A DNA stretch of 64,000 bases from Pelomonas sp. Root1444 (GTDB taxonomy: Bacteria; Pseudomonadota; Gammaproteobacteria; Burkholderiales; Burkholderiaceae_C). The position numbers and the translations under genes were made by a program. The stretch spans positions 30,396 to 94,395 of the forward strand of contig NZ_LMFP01000007.1 in assembly GCF_001426885.1 (NCBI RefSeq). Direction: 5' to 3'. A model generated the notes under the pieces. It was not told the origin of the DNA and did no database searches. It saw only the letters and a program-made list of their open reading frames with translations. Every line of letters begins with the position of its first letter. Within the stretch, counting starts at the first letter, position 1. Shown piece after piece: positions 45,014-55,743 of the stretch.

Positions 45014-45544
45014 TTATGGGCGGGTCGCGAATTTATGACTTCGTGAAAACACTTCCATGACACGCAAGTCAGCTCCCCGACAGCTAAAGACCGAGTTGCG
45101 CGACCACAGCATCTGCGGCGGTGGCCTTTCGCCGGTGGCCTGCAGCCATTGGCGCTCGATCTGGCGGCGCGTCACGCCATAACGCGCCAGCCGCCGGGGT
45201 TGCAGCGCGCTGCGGTGGATGCGCGGGTCGTCGTAGAGCAGATGCGCCAGCGGCTGGTTGCCCAGGCCGCGCACGGCCTTCCACGGGCCGCGCGTCGCAT
45301 GCTGGTGCACGGCCGAGCGCGCCCAGACCAGCGGCTCGCCGTCCACGCGAAGGATGACTTCGCGCACCAGCGCGAGGCCGTAGTGCGGCTGGCCCAGCGC
45401 GATGCGCTCGTGCTTGCGCAGCGGCGCGACGGTCTGGCGCAGCACCTGCACCTCGAAGCGCTCGCCCAGCCTGGCCAGGCGGCGGCTCAGCGAACCCGGC
45501 GCCCGCAGCCAGTCGCGCAAGCTGTTGCGGGTGGCGATGCCCAT
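45014..45544 (-). CDS. ubiC: Chorismate lyase UbiC
   Basis: Cytosolic enzyme of 176 aa that splits chorismate into 4-hydroxybenzoate and pyruvate, the first step of ubiquinone synthesis. Family features: REVILRVDGEPLVWARSAVHQHATRG (Arg near 78), GLGNQPLAHLLYDDPRIHR and the end LWSRNSVFSCRGADLRVMEVFSRSH with the catalytic Glu near 162. It lies 9 bp after proC and shares its direction, so the two are probably one operon. Its product feeds UbiA (39364-40287). Confidence 0.9.
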   Translation of the reverse strand: MGIATRNSLRDWLRAPGSLSRRLARLGERFEVQVLRQTVAPLRKHERIALGQPHYGLALVREVILRVDGEPLVWARSAVHQHATRGPWKAVRGLGNQPLAHLLYDDPRIHRSALQPRRLARYGVTRRQIERQWLQATGERPPPQMLWSRNSVFSCRGADLRVMEVFSRSHKFATRP

Positions 45545-45553
45545 CAGCCGCCT

Positions 45554-46375
45554 TCAGCCAAACTCGCGGCCCAGCTCCGCCGCGCGTTTCTGCGCAGCCA
45601 GCACCGCGCGGCGGATGGCCGCGTCCACGGTGTCGGCCTGCAGCGACGTGATGGCCGCATGCGTCGTGCCGCCCTTGCTGGTGACGCGCTCGCGCAGCGT
45701 GGTGGGCGACTCGTCCGACGCCAGCCCCAGCGCCGCCGCGCCGGCACAGGTGGCCAGCGCCAGCCGGCGTCCCTGCTCGGCGCTCAGGCCCATGTCGACG
45801 GCCGCGGCCATCATGGCCTCGACGAAGAAGAAGAAATAGGCCGGGCCGGAGCCCGACAACGCGGTCACGGCATCGAGGTCGTCCTCGCGTTCGACCCACA
45901 GCGTCTGGCCGGTCGGCGCCAGCAGCCGCTCGACGAGGGCGCGCCCGTCGGCCGACACGGCCGGCCGCGCATACAGGCCGGCGATGCCCTGGCCGATCAG
46001 CGCCGGCGTGTTGGGCATGGACCGCACGACGCGCTCGGCACCAGTGGCAGCCGCCAGCGCATCGGAGCGGATGCCGGCCATCACCGACAGCTGCAGCGCG
46101 CCGCTCACCCAGGCCTTCAGCGGCGCGGCCGCCTCGGCGAAGAGCTGCGGCTTGACGGCCCAGACGACGGTGGTGGCGCGGGCCAGGCCGGCGTCACCGG
46201 CGGGCAGGGCCTGCACGCCGAACTCGCCGGCCAGCTTCTGGCGCTGCGCGGCCACCGGCTCGACGACGATGAACTGCGCGGCCGACATGCCGGCGCGCAG
46301 CAGCCCCCCGAGGATGGCGCTGGCCATGTTGCCGCCGCCGATGAAGGCGATCACTTCTGCACGTTCTGCACTCAT
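45554..46375 (-). CDS. proC: Pyrroline-5-carboxylate reductase
   Basis: Last enzyme of proline synthesis, NADPH-dependent, 273 aa. Rossmann motif IAFIGGGNMASAILGGLL (residues 9-26), VWAVKPQ near 70, VRSMPNTPALIGQGIAGLYA near 120 and the catalytic C-terminal ALSGSGPAYFFFFVEA, VTSKGGTTHAAI. Start ATG 46375 gives the normal family N-terminus; the frame is open further upstream without similarity. Upstream of ubiC in a two-gene unit. The opposing pathway (PutA) is encoded at 56.9-60.5 kb. Confidence 0.96.
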   Translation of the reverse strand: MSAERAEVIAFIGGGNMASAILGGLLRAGMSAAQFIVVEPVAAQRQKLAGEFGVQALPAGDAGLARATTVVWAVKPQLFAEAAAPLKAWVSGALQLSVMAGIRSDALAAATGAERVVRSMPNTPALIGQGIAGLYARPAVSADGRALVERLLAPTGQTLWVEREDDLDAVTALSGSGPAYFFFFVEAMMAAAVDMGLSAEQGRRLALATCAGAAALGLASDESPTTLRERVTSKGGTTHAAITSLQADTVDAAIRRAVLAAQKRAAELGREFG

Positions 46376-46478
46376 GGGGCGGAAGTCTAAGGGCGCGTTT
46401 TCCCGCAAGCCTCGGGACACAAAGCAGCGGCGCGGCGCGGCTATCGTTGCGCGCATCCTCACCAGCCTCCGCCTTGCC

Positions 46479-46826
46479 ATGCCCGCACCGCGCTTCGCCG
46501 CAGCCCTGCTGCTCAGCCTCGCCCTCGCCGCCTGCCAGACGGCACCGCCCGCGCCGCCGGTCGTGGCGCCGCCGGGCATCACCTACGCCGGCAGCGACGG
46601 CAGCAGCCTGGCGAATGCCGTGGTCATCCAGACCGAGCTCAAGGGCGTTGCCGGCGTGCGCTCCGAATACATGTGGCTGTCACAGCGCTATCCCGGCTAC
46701 AAGCGCACGCGCCAGGCCCTTCTCCACCAGGGCGACAAGTCCTACGACCGCCTCGACATCACCACGGCGGACGGCCGCGAGCTGTCGGTCTACTTCGACA
46801 TCACGGCCTTCTTCGGCAAGTTCTGA
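46479..46826 (+). CDS. Small lipoprotein of unknown function
   Basis: Lipoprotein of 115 aa: signal peptide with lipobox LAAC (Cys19). The mature part has a Pro-rich linker (TAPPAPPVVAPPGITY) and a small alpha/beta unit ending SYDRLDITTADGRELSVYFDITAFFGKF. The segment GVRSEYMWLSQRYPGYKRTRQ recalls DUF4919/NTF2-like small lipoproteins, but no family is assigned. Stop overlaps the region before the next gene by 2 bp spacing, so it is co-transcribed with the hydrolase-like lipoprotein. Confidence 0.75.
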   Translation: MPAPRFAAALLLSLALAACQTAPPAPPVVAPPGITYAGSDGSSLANAVVIQTELKGVAGVRSEYMWLSQRYPGYKRTRQALLHQGDKSYDRLDITTADGRELSVYFDITAFFGKF

Positions 46827-46828
46827 CG

Positions 46829-47832
46829 ATGCAACCCGACCGCCGCACGCTGCTGACGCTGGCTGTGCTGGCCGTGGCCGGCTGCGCCGGCGCGCCCGCG
46901 CCGCGCCCCTGGGCCGAGACGGCCACGCGTGAACTGAACCTGGCGCTGGCCAGCTTCGAACTGCAGGGCCGGCGGGTCGGCATCACGCGCAGCGCCGCTG
47001 CGAGCGGCAACCTGCCGGTCGTCGTCTACCTGCCGGGCATCGGCCAGGACAGCGACGCCGGCCAACGCTGGGTGGCCGCGTGGGCACAGGCGGGTTATGC
47101 CGTGCTGACGGTGCAGCCGCTGGAAGACGACGCGGCCGCCTGGCGCTCCACGCTGGCGCGCACCGGAGAATTCCGCGCGCTGGGCGAGCTGCACTATGGC
47201 GAGGCCATGCGCGCTCAACGCCTGGCCGCGCTGCGCCGTCTGCTGACCGCGCTGCAGGCGCAGCCGGCCGCGGCCGGCGTGACGCTGGACTGGCAACGCG
47301 CCGCCGTTGCCGGCTACGAGACCGGTGCGCAGGCCGCGCTGGACCTCGGCGCCGACGCCGGCGCGTGGCAGCCGCGCGCCGTCATCGCGATCAGCCCGCC
47401 ACCGATGGACGCCCCCGCCGCGGCACCGCCGCTGCTGCTGATCAGCGGCGACGACGACGGCGATGCGCTGGGCCTTTTCACGCGGCCCGCCGAGCGCCGC
47501 CGCGCCTTCGAGACCCAGCGCCCCGGTGCCGGCTGGCTGCTGAACCTGCCGGGCCTCTCGCACACGGCACTGGCGGGCACGCTGGCGCCCGACGGCTGGC
47601 ATGCACAGGATCAGCACCGCGGCGGCGAAGCCCTGGGCCGCCGCGGCGGCATGGGTGGCGGGCAGGGCGGCAGCCACGGCCCGGCCGGCGGCGCGCCGCG
47701 CGGCCCCCGCAGCGGCAGCGCCACCGAGGCGGCCCATGCCGACCTGGGCGAGGCACAGCGGCTCAGCGCGGCCTTCCTGGACAGCCAGCTGCGCGGCGCG
47801 GCGCTGCCATCCAACCCCCGCTTGCAGGCGCG

Positions 47833-47836
<4 letters not shown>
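46829..47836 (+). CDS. Alpha/beta-hydrolase-like lipoprotein lacking the usual Ser nucleophile
   Basis: Secreted or lipid-anchored protein of 335 aa with a lipobox (LAVAGC). The fold is that of predicted dienelactone hydrolases (LPVVVYLPGIGQDSDAGQRWVAAWAQAGYAVLTVQP), but the nucleophile elbow, expected Gly-x-Ser-x-Gly, reads GYETG near residue 158, with Glu in place of Ser. The Asp (ISGDDDGDALG) and His (LSHTAL) positions remain. A Gly/Arg/Pro-rich low-complexity insertion (GGEALGRRGGMGGGQGG) precedes the end. It may be a non-enzymatic binder. Overlaps the 3' end of the ABC gene by 4 bp, convergent. Confidence 0.7.
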
Positions 47837-49692
<1,856 letters not shown>

Positions 49693-49817
49693 AGTTTCGC
49701 CGGACACCGCTGTCAGGTCGTGGCATCAGCGTGCGAGGCCGTCCAACGCGCGGGTGGAGACTTCGTCCCGCACGTCGTCCACTTGCCGTGACAGCGCCAC
49801 AGAAAGGATGCAACGCG

Positions 49818-51152
49818 ATGAACCTGAGGATGAAAGACGCCTGCGCGCTGTGCGCCCTGGCCTTTGTGCGGGCTGGTGCGTTCGCCGCGCCGACGGATGC
49901 CGCGGCGCCATGCCGGCCCGGTGTGTATGGCGAGGGCCGTGAGGCTTTCGTGGTGATCGGCTCGGCCCTGCCGCCACCCGGATCGGGCCAGCGATATCTG
50001 TTTCGCGACGGACGACGGGGCAGCACCGGGGCCGCGGGATCCCCCATCGCCTGCGATGCCGACGTGGCGACGGTCACGGTGCCAGGCGGTGAGGTGCGCC
50101 GCTGGACCCGCAGCACCACCCGCGAGACCGACACGAGCTTCGTCAGCGCGGCCACCCGGCTGGCGGGCCGGCTGGTCGAACCGCCGGGCGAGCCGGCCGC
50201 CGATCGACCGCTGGTCGTGATGGTGCACGGCTCCGAGAAGACCGCGGCGATCGGCAGCGTCTATGCCTACATGCTGGCCGCGCAAGGGGTCTCCGTCTTC
50301 GTCTACGACAAGCGCGGCACCGGCGCCTCCGCGGGCGACTACACGCAGAACTTCGAGCTGCTCGCCGACGATGCGGCGGCGGCCCTGCAGGAGGCTCGCC
50401 GCCTGGCCGCCGGCCGCTTCGGGCGTGCCGGCTTCTTCGGCGGCAGCCAGGGCGGCTGGGTCGCACCGTTGGCGAGCACGCGGTCTCCCGCCGATTTCGT
50501 GGCCGTGGGTTTCGGGCTGGTCGTCTCTCCGACGGAGGAAGACCGCGAGCAGCTCCTCGACGAGGCCCGGCAGATGAAGCTCGGCGCCGCCGAGGTGGCC
50601 CAGGTGGAACGGCTGGCGCGTGCGACGGCCACGCTGGTGCGCTCGCACTTCACGCAGGGGTACGCGTCACTGGCCAAAGTCCGGCGCGACATCGGCAGCG
50701 CACCCTGGGCCGCGACGATCCAGGGCGAATACAGCGGCGACATGCTGCGCATGAGCGACGCCGACCTGCGAAGGATAGGCCGGGCCCGCTTCGACAACCT
50801 GGAGCTCATCTGGGACTACGACGCCGCTGCGGTGCTGAGGCGGCTGAAGGTGCCGCTGCTCTGGGTGCTGGCTGAAGAGGACCGGGAGGCACCGATCCAA
50901 GCCACGCGCGCCGTCCTGCTGAAGCTGATCGCGGCGGGCCGCCCGATCGACGCCCATGTCTTTCCCGACACCGATCACGGCATGGTGGAGTTCAGCGTGA
51001 AGGCCGACGGCTCTCGCACGCCGACCCGCATCACCGACGGCTACTTGAAGCTGCTGGCGGACTGGATCAAGGGCGACGTGCACGGCAGCTACGGCCGCGC
51101 TTCGGCGCTTCGCCTGAGCGCACCGGCTGCGTCGCAGCGAGAGAAGCAGTGA
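49818..51152 (+). CDS. Exported alpha/beta hydrolase
   Basis: Secreted hydrolase of 444 aa. Signal peptide MNLRMKDACALCALAFVRAGAFA. A 90-residue N-terminal domain precedes the hydrolase core: oxyanion VMVHGSEKTA (near 133), FGGSQGGWVA (nucleophile Ser near 207), Asp/His near VLAEEDREAP and HVFPDTDHGMVEF. The N-domain resembles those of bacterial hydrolases with an unassigned beta-rich head. Substrate unknown. ATG 49818 (RBS GAAAGGA at 49801) starts the signal peptide; upstream open frame has no similarity. Monocistronic. Confidence 0.85.
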   Translation: MNLRMKDACALCALAFVRAGAFAAPTDAAAPCRPGVYGEGREAFVVIGSALPPPGSGQRYLFRDGRRGSTGAAGSPIACDADVATVTVPGGEVRRWTRSTTRETDTSFVSAATRLAGRLVEPPGEPAADRPLVVMVHGSEKTAAIGSVYAYMLAAQGVSVFVYDKRGTGASAGDYTQNFELLADDAAAALQEARRLAAGRFGRAGFFGGSQGGWVAPLASTRSPADFVAVGFGLVVSPTEEDREQLLDEARQMKLGAAEVAQVERLARATATLVRSHFTQGYASLAKVRRDIGSAPWAATIQGEYSGDMLRMSDADLRRIGRARFDNLELIWDYDAAAVLRRLKVPLLWVLAEEDREAPIQATRAVLLKLIAAGRPIDAHVFPDTDHGMVEFSVKADGSRTPTRITDGYLKLLADWIKGDVHGSYGRASALRLSAPAASQREKQ

Positions 51153-51171
51153 TGCCCCGCCGACCGCCGCC

Positions 51172-51588
51172 TTACTGGCTGGCCGCCGAAGCCGGCGGCA
51201 CCGGCACCACGATGCCGGGCGACAGCGAGATCTCGTCGACCAGCGTGACGCCGGTGACGAAGTAGCGCGTCTCGCCGAAGCAAGCGCCCGGCAGGCCGAC
51301 CTTCTCTTCGTAGTGCAGGTTGACGCGCCGGCCCATGACCTTGTTGATGGCCGCGGCCGTGGCCTCGTCGTGCACGGTGAAGTAGAACTTCTCGACCGAG
51401 GCCGTGCCCGGCAGTGACACCAGCGCCTGCTCGCCTTCCCAGGTCTTGCAGACCCAGCCCTTGCGCGAGAGCTTCTGCACCCAGCCGGCGCGCTCGCCTT
51501 CCGAATAGCTCCAGTGCCAGGCGAACACGAACCAGGCCGTGATGAGCAGCAGCAGGGCGACGACGGACAGGGCGATCTTCAGGCGCAT
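51172..51588 (-). CDS. Inner-membrane anchored protein of unknown function
   Basis: Protein of 138 aa with one N-terminal helix (ALSVVALLLLITAWFVFAW). The periplasmic part starts SYSEGERAGWVQKLSRKGWVCKTWEGE and has NKVMGRRVNLHYEEKVG; two conserved cysteines (WVCKTW and GACFGE) could form a disulfide. Homologues are frequent in betaproteobacteria, often mislabelled as 6-phosphogluconate dehydrogenase, but no dehydrogenase motif is visible. It heads no obvious operon. Confidence 0.75.
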   Translation of the reverse strand: MRLKIALSVVALLLLITAWFVFAWHWSYSEGERAGWVQKLSRKGWVCKTWEGEQALVSLPGTASVEKFYFTVHDEATAAAINKVMGRRVNLHYEEKVGLPGACFGETRYFVTGVTLVDEISLSPGIVVPVPPASAASQ

Positions 51589-51624
51589 GGCGGGCAGCGG
51601 AGAGGCGGGCGCGGCGATTGTGCG

Positions 51625-51894
51625 TCAGCGCGCGAAGCGCTCCGCCGAGCGCGCCTTCGCTTTCGCGGCCTCGACCTCGCGGTTCTTGGGCTCGGCCGTC
51701 GTCTGGAGCGACGCGATCAGCGTGCGGGCCTCGGCCGCGATGGCCTGCACGGCATGGTCGAACGCCGCCGCGTTGGCTTGCGACGGCACGTTGAAGCCGC
51801 TGAGCTTGCGCACGAACTGCAAGGCAGCGTCGCGGATCTCGACCTCTGTCGCCGGCGGCTCGAAGTTGAAGAGGGTGCGGATGTTGCGGCACAT
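51625..51894 (-). CDS. DUF2277 family protein
   Basis: Small helical protein of 89 aa that starts MCRNIRTLFNFEPPATEVEIRDAALQFVRKLSGF, the DUF2277 signature. The C-terminal part is a charged helix (KNREVEAAKAKARS). Function unknown. Located 12 bp downstream of the oxidoreductase-like small gene in the same direction and probably co-transcribed. Confidence 0.85.
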   Translation of the reverse strand: MCRNIRTLFNFEPPATEVEIRDAALQFVRKLSGFNVPSQANAAAFDHAVQAIAAEARTLIASLQTTAEPKNREVEAAKAKARSAERFAR

Positions 51895-51906
51895 GGCGGA
51901 GTCCTT

Positions 51907-52080
51907 TCAACCGGCCTCGGGATGCCGCTGCCGCCATTCACGCAGCGCGCGGCGGTAGTCGTCCATCGCCAGGTCGTACAGGTCGAAGATGCAGGGGTCG
52001 CAGCCGTTGCCGCAGCAGGCGTCCAGGTCGGGCTGCGGGGGCGGCTGGGGCATGGGGTCCGGGTCGGGCACGTCGGTCAT
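51907..52080 (-). CDS. Oxidoreductase-like N-terminal domain protein (Cys-rich, 57 aa)
   Basis: Very short protein matching the 'oxidoreductase-like' domain (PF09791): Pro-rich start PDPDPMPQPPPQPDLD, then CCGNGCDPCIFDLYDLAMDDYRRAL, with four cysteines (CC-x3-C-x2-C) that may bind metal or form disulfides. Members are small stand-alone proteins in betaproteobacteria and fused domains in eukaryotic mitochondria. Start ATG 52080. Divergent from the PUA-like gene with 34 bp between. Confidence 0.8.
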   Translation of the reverse strand: MTDVPDPDPMPQPPPQPDLDACCGNGCDPCIFDLYDLAMDDYRRALREWRQRHPEAG

Positions 52081-52114
52081 CGACAGGCATTCTGAAGCAG
52101 CGAAGATGGGCCCC

Positions 52115-52525
52115 ATGACGTTCGCCATCAAGGCCGAGATCCGCGACCCGCAGGCCGCGCGGTTCGACTTCCCCGCGCAGAAGACGATGTACGGCGGCAA
52201 GCGCATCGCCGCCGGCGACGTCGTCTACCTTTTCGCCAGCGAGAACGAAGGCGGCGCAGGGCTGGTGGCGCGCGGCGTCGTCACGGCGGCCGAGGCCACG
52301 CCGCGCCAGCCCGGCATCGAGCGCCAGACGCCGCGGGTCAGCGTCCGCGTCCAGCGCACCGCGCTCGCCACGCGCCGGCTGGGCCGTGCCGAGCTCAAGC
52401 CGTTTGCGGACTGGGGCGACGGCCGGCCCGAGACCGAGCTGAACTTCAAGTTCTATCGGCAGGCGACGGACAAGATCGTCGGCCTGTCGCCAGCGGCAGC
52501 CGCCTTCCTCGACAACTTCTTCTGA
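52115..52525 (+). CDS. Possible PUA/ASCH-like domain protein
   Basis: Protein of 136 aa. The segment KTMYGGKRIAAGDVVYLFASENEGGAGLVARGVV fits the ASCH/EVE (PUA-like) pattern, in which a small beta-barrel reads RNA or modified bases: Gly-Asp-x-Val-Tyr then Gly-rich strand. C-terminal FYRQATDKIVGLSPAAAAFLDNFF is helical. Identification is by eye, no database support. ATG 52106 is an alternative start. It is convergent with a small hypothetical gene (1 bp apart). Confidence 0.5.
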   Translation: MTFAIKAEIRDPQAARFDFPAQKTMYGGKRIAAGDVVYLFASENEGGAGLVARGVVTAAEATPRQPGIERQTPRVSVRVQRTALATRRLGRAELKPFADWGDGRPETELNFKFYRQATDKIVGLSPAAAAFLDNFF

Positions 52526-52526
52526 C

Positions 52527-52889
52527 TCAGCCGCGCCGCTCGCGCAGCTGCCGCACGCGCGCCTCCAGCGTGGCCAGCTCGCGCTCGCGTTCGGCGTCCT
52601 TGATGGCCTGGATGCGGCGGTGGATCTCGCGCAGCTCCTGCAGCGGCGCGGACCCGGCCTGCAAGTCGGCCGGCAGGCGCTCGGCCCACTCGAGGAGCAG
52701 CTCGGTGATGACGCCCAACTGGTCACCGTAACTCGCCACGTCGAAGGCCCGGGCTTCGATGCGCGCGTTGCCGGCCTGGGGTTTGATGCCGGCGAAGAAC
52801 CAGTCCAGGCGCGGCTCGATGTCCTGCGCCACGTCGCCGCTGAAAGGCAGGCGCAGCTGCGGCGCCCAGAGCCAGAACCAAGGAAACAT
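52527..52889 (-). CDS. Hypothetical protein (120 aa)
   Basis: Trp-rich start MFPWFWLWAPQLRLPFSGDVAQDIEPRLDWFF, then FDVASYGDQLGVITELLLEWAERLP and a charged coiled-coil end (ERERELATLEARVRQLRERRG). No family recognised; probably cytoplasmic or membrane-associated. AGGGAGG lies 5 bp before the ATG at 52889, which supports this start over a longer open frame. Divergent from the regulator gene at 52977. Confidence 0.7.
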   Translation of the reverse strand: MFPWFWLWAPQLRLPFSGDVAQDIEPRLDWFFAGIKPQAGNARIEARAFDVASYGDQLGVITELLLEWAERLPADLQAGSAPLQELREIHRRIQAIKDAERERELATLEARVRQLRERRG

Positions 52890-52976
52890 CTCGTCCTCCC
52901 TTGCGCCCATGACTGCGGGCGCGTACGAGGCATGGTGGCGGAGCACCGTGACGCGGACAGGCCCTAACCTTTGGGG

Positions 52977-54203
52977 ATGGACTCGCTGATCTCCGCCGCC
53001 GCCCGGGCGCTCGCCGCCGGCGACGCCTTGCAGGCGCTCAAGCGCGTGGCGCTGCGCAGCGACCCGCCGGCGCTGGCGCTGCGCGGCATCGCGATGGCGC
53101 AGCTGGGCGAGCTGGTGCGCTCGCGCGAGTTGCTGCGGCAGGCGGCGCGCGGCTTCGGCGCGCACGAGGCGCTGGCGCGCGCCCGCTGCGTCGTGGCCGA
53201 GGCTGAGGTGGCGCTGGCCTTGCGCGACTTCGGCGCGCCACCGCGCGCGCTGGAGGCCGCGCGCGACACGCTGGCGGCGCGCGGCGACCACGCCAATGCG
53301 CTGCAGGCCGGCCTGATCGCCGCGCGGCGCTGGCTGCTGCTGGGGCAGTTGGACGCGGCCGCGGCGCTGCTGGACATCGACACCGCCGGCCTGCCGCCGC
53401 TGCCCGCCGCCGTCGCGGCGCTGGCGCGCGCCGAGCTGGCATTGCGCCGCCTGCGCATCGCGGACGCCGAGGCGGCGCTGGCGCAGGCCGACGAAGCGGC
53501 CGGGCGTGCCGGCATCCCGGCCCTGCAGGCCGAGGCGCGGCAGGCGCGCGCGGTGCTGGCCCAGCCGGCCGCGCGGCGCCTGGCGGGCGGCGAGGCGCAG
53601 CCGCTGCGCCTGCATGAGGTGGCGGCCTTGCTGGGCTCGGGCGCGCTGGTCGTGGATGCCTGCCGCCACGGCCTGCGCGCCGGCGACGCCTCGCTGGCGC
53701 TGGCTCGCCGGCCCATCCTGTTCACGCTGCTGCGCGTGCTGGCCGAGGCCTGGCCGGGCGACGCGGGGCGCGACGTGCTGATCGCCCGCGCCTTCCGGCT
53801 GCGCGAGGCCGACGAGACGCACCGTGCCCGGCTGCGCGTGGAGATCGGCCGGCTGCGCGCGCTGCTGAAGGACGTGGCCGACCTCGACGCCACGCCGCGC
53901 GGCTTTGCGCTGCGGCCGCGGGACGGGCGCGCGGTGGCCGTGCTGGCGCCGCCCGTGGACGGCGACCAGGGCGAGCTGGTCGCGCTGCTCGCCGACGGCG
54001 CGGCCTGGTCGACGTCGGCGCTGGCCCTGGCGCTGGGCGACAGCCAGCGCACGGTGCAGCGCGCGCTGGCCGAGCTGGAGGCGGCGGGCCGCGTGCGCGC
54101 CATCGGCCAGGCGCGCGCGCGGCGCTGGCTGGCGCCGCCTCTGGTCGGTTTCGCCGGTTTCACGACGATCTTGTTACTCCCCGCCGCGCTGCCGCTTGCG
54201 TAG
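52977..54203 (+). CDS. Regulator with helical repeat region and C-terminal winged HTH
   Basis: Protein of 408 aa. The first about 190 residues are Ala/Leu-rich helical pairs of TPR-like appearance (ALARARCVVAEAEVALALRDFG). The middle has a response-regulator-like wing (LLRVLAEAWPGDAGRDVLIARAF, RLRVEIGRLRALL), and the end has a second winged HTH (ALALALGDSQRTVQRALAELEAAGRVRAIGQARARRW). Probably a transcription factor for the adjacent cluster (54250-56936). SARP/BTAD-type architecture is an alternative. Confidence 0.65.
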   Translation: MDSLISAAARALAAGDALQALKRVALRSDPPALALRGIAMAQLGELVRSRELLRQAARGFGAHEALARARCVVAEAEVALALRDFGAPPRALEAARDTLAARGDHANALQAGLIAARRWLLLGQLDAAAALLDIDTAGLPPLPAAVAALARAELALRRLRIADAEAALAQADEAAGRAGIPALQAEARQARAVLAQPAARRLAGGEAQPLRLHEVAALLGSGALVVDACRHGLRAGDASLALARRPILFTLLRVLAEAWPGDAGRDVLIARAFRLREADETHRARLRVEIGRLRALLKDVADLDATPRGFALRPRDGRAVAVLAPPVDGDQGELVALLADGAAWSTSALALALGDSQRTVQRALAELEAAGRVRAIGQARARRWLAPPLVGFAGFTTILLLPAALPLA

Positions 54204-54249
54204 ATTGGCGGCCATGCGCTGGAGACGGCGCGCCAACCCGGAGCAAGCC

Positions 54250-54900
54250 ATGACCGCCCCCACCCAGCCCGCCGAGATCGTCCGCGAGTACGGCCCCTTC
54301 GAGGGCCACCCCGCCATCCACGGCATCACCCACGACGGCGAGCGCGTCTGGGCCGCCACCAACGACGCGCTGCTCGCCATCGCGCCGGCCAGCGGCGAGG
54401 TGGCGCAGCGCCTGCCGCACACCTGCGACGCCGGCACGGCCTTCGACGGCCGCCACCTGTACCAGATCGCCGAGGCGCGCATCGCCAAGATCGACCCGGC
54501 CACGGGCGCCGTCGTCGCCACCATCCCGGCGCCGGGCCAGGGCTGCTCGGGCCTGGCCTGGGCCGAGGGCAGCCTGTGGGTGGGCGAGTACCGCGCCCGC
54601 AAGATCCACCAGATCGACCCCGACACCGGCGCCGTGCGGCGCAGCATCGAGACCAACCGCTTCGTCACCGGCGTGACCTGGGTGGACGGCGAGCTCTGGC
54701 ACGGCACCTGGGAGGGCGACGAGAGCGAGATCCGCCACATCGACCCCGCCGACGGCGCCGTGCTGGAGACGCTGCAGATGCCCGCCGGCACCGGCGTCAG
54801 CGGCCTCGAGTCCGACGGCAAGGCCTTGTTCTACGCCGGCGGCGGCAGCAGCGGCAAGGTCCGCGCGGTCCGCCGCCCGCAGCGCGCCCGCGCCGCCTGA
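54250..54900 (+). CDS. Glutaminyl-cyclotransferase/Vgb-like beta-propeller protein
   Basis: Propeller protein of 216 aa without a signal peptide. The repeats read HGITHDGERVWAATNDALLAI, AFDGRHLYQIAEARIAKIDPATGAVV, GLAWAEGSLWVGEYRARKIHQIDPDTGAV and GVTWVDGELWHGTWEGDE, each with Asp-Gly-x-x-Leu/Trp. It resembles Vgb lyase and bacterial glutamine cyclotransferases but catalytic residues cannot be assigned. Follows the regulator by 46 bp and precedes the DUF899 gene: in this lineage they recur together. Confidence 0.75.
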   Translation: MTAPTQPAEIVREYGPFEGHPAIHGITHDGERVWAATNDALLAIAPASGEVAQRLPHTCDAGTAFDGRHLYQIAEARIAKIDPATGAVVATIPAPGQGCSGLAWAEGSLWVGEYRARKIHQIDPDTGAVRRSIETNRFVTGVTWVDGELWHGTWEGDESEIRHIDPADGAVLETLQMPAGTGVSGLESDGKALFYAGGGSSGKVRAVRRPQRARAA

Positions 54901-54982
54901 TTCCCCCTGAAGCAGACACCCACCCGCCCCCCGGGTGGAGCCGCTGCATGCCTTGTTCTTCCCTCAACCCAAGGAGCGCTTG

Positions 54983-55738
54983 ATGACCGCCACCCTCCCC
55001 CACCCCATCGTGACCCGCGACCGCTGGATCGCCGAGCGCAAGACCCTGCTGGCGCAGGAGAAGGCGCTGACCCAGGCGAGCGACCGCCTCGCCGCGGAGC
55101 GTCGCGCCCTGCCCAGGGTTCGGCTGGAACAGGACTACGTCTTCGACACCGCCGACGGCCCGCGGCGCCTGGGCGAGCTGTTCCAGGGCCGGCGCCAGCT
55201 GCTGGTGCAGCACTTCATGTTCGGCCCCGGCTGGGAGCAGGGCTGCAAGAGCTGCTCCTTCATGGCCGACCACCTCGACGGCATGGCCGTGCACCTGGCC
55301 CACCGCGACATCGCGCTGCTGGCCGTGTCGCGCGCGCCGCTGGCCGAGCTGCTGCGCTTTCGCGAGCGCATGGGCTGGCGGTTCAACTGGGCCTCGTCGC
55401 ACGGCAACGACTTCAACCGTGACTTCAACGTCAGCTTCGCGCCCGAGGACCGCGTGGACGGCGAGGTGTTCTACAACTTCCACATGACGCCCTTCCCGCA
55501 GACCGAGGCGCCGGGCATCAGCGTCTTCTACAAGGACGACGCGGGCGATGTCTTCCACACGTACTCGACGTTCGGCCGCGGCGTGGAGGTCATGATGGGC
55601 ACGTACAACCTCGTCGACCTGACGCCCAAGGGCCGGGACGAGGCCGGGCTGGAGTACACGATGGCGTGGGTGCGGCACCATGACCGCTACGAAGACGCCG
55701 TCGCCCCGCCCGCCAGCTGCTGCGGCGCCAAGGCCTGA
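54983..55738 (+). CDS. DUF899 thioredoxin-fold protein
   Basis: Protein of 251 aa of the DUF899 family. The thioredoxin-like centre is LLVQHFMFGPGWEQGCKSCSFMADHLDGM (Cys-x-x-Cys near residues 90-93). Further conserved parts are the long helical start RDRWIAERKTLLAQEKALTQASD and SVFYKDDAGDVFHTYSTFGRG. Probably a redox enzyme; the substrate is unknown. AAGGAG is 7 bp before the ATG at 54983. It sits between the propeller gene and a membrane protein with a GLNPCTGW motif. Confidence 0.88.
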   Translation: MTATLPHPIVTRDRWIAERKTLLAQEKALTQASDRLAAERRALPRVRLEQDYVFDTADGPRRLGELFQGRRQLLVQHFMFGPGWEQGCKSCSFMADHLDGMAVHLAHRDIALLAVSRAPLAELLRFRERMGWRFNWASSHGNDFNRDFNVSFAPEDRVDGEVFYNFHMTPFPQTEAPGISVFYKDDAGDVFHTYSTFGRGVEVMMGTYNLVDLTPKGRDEAGLEYTMAWVRHHDRYEDAVAPPASCCGAKA

Positions 55739-55743
55739 GCGCC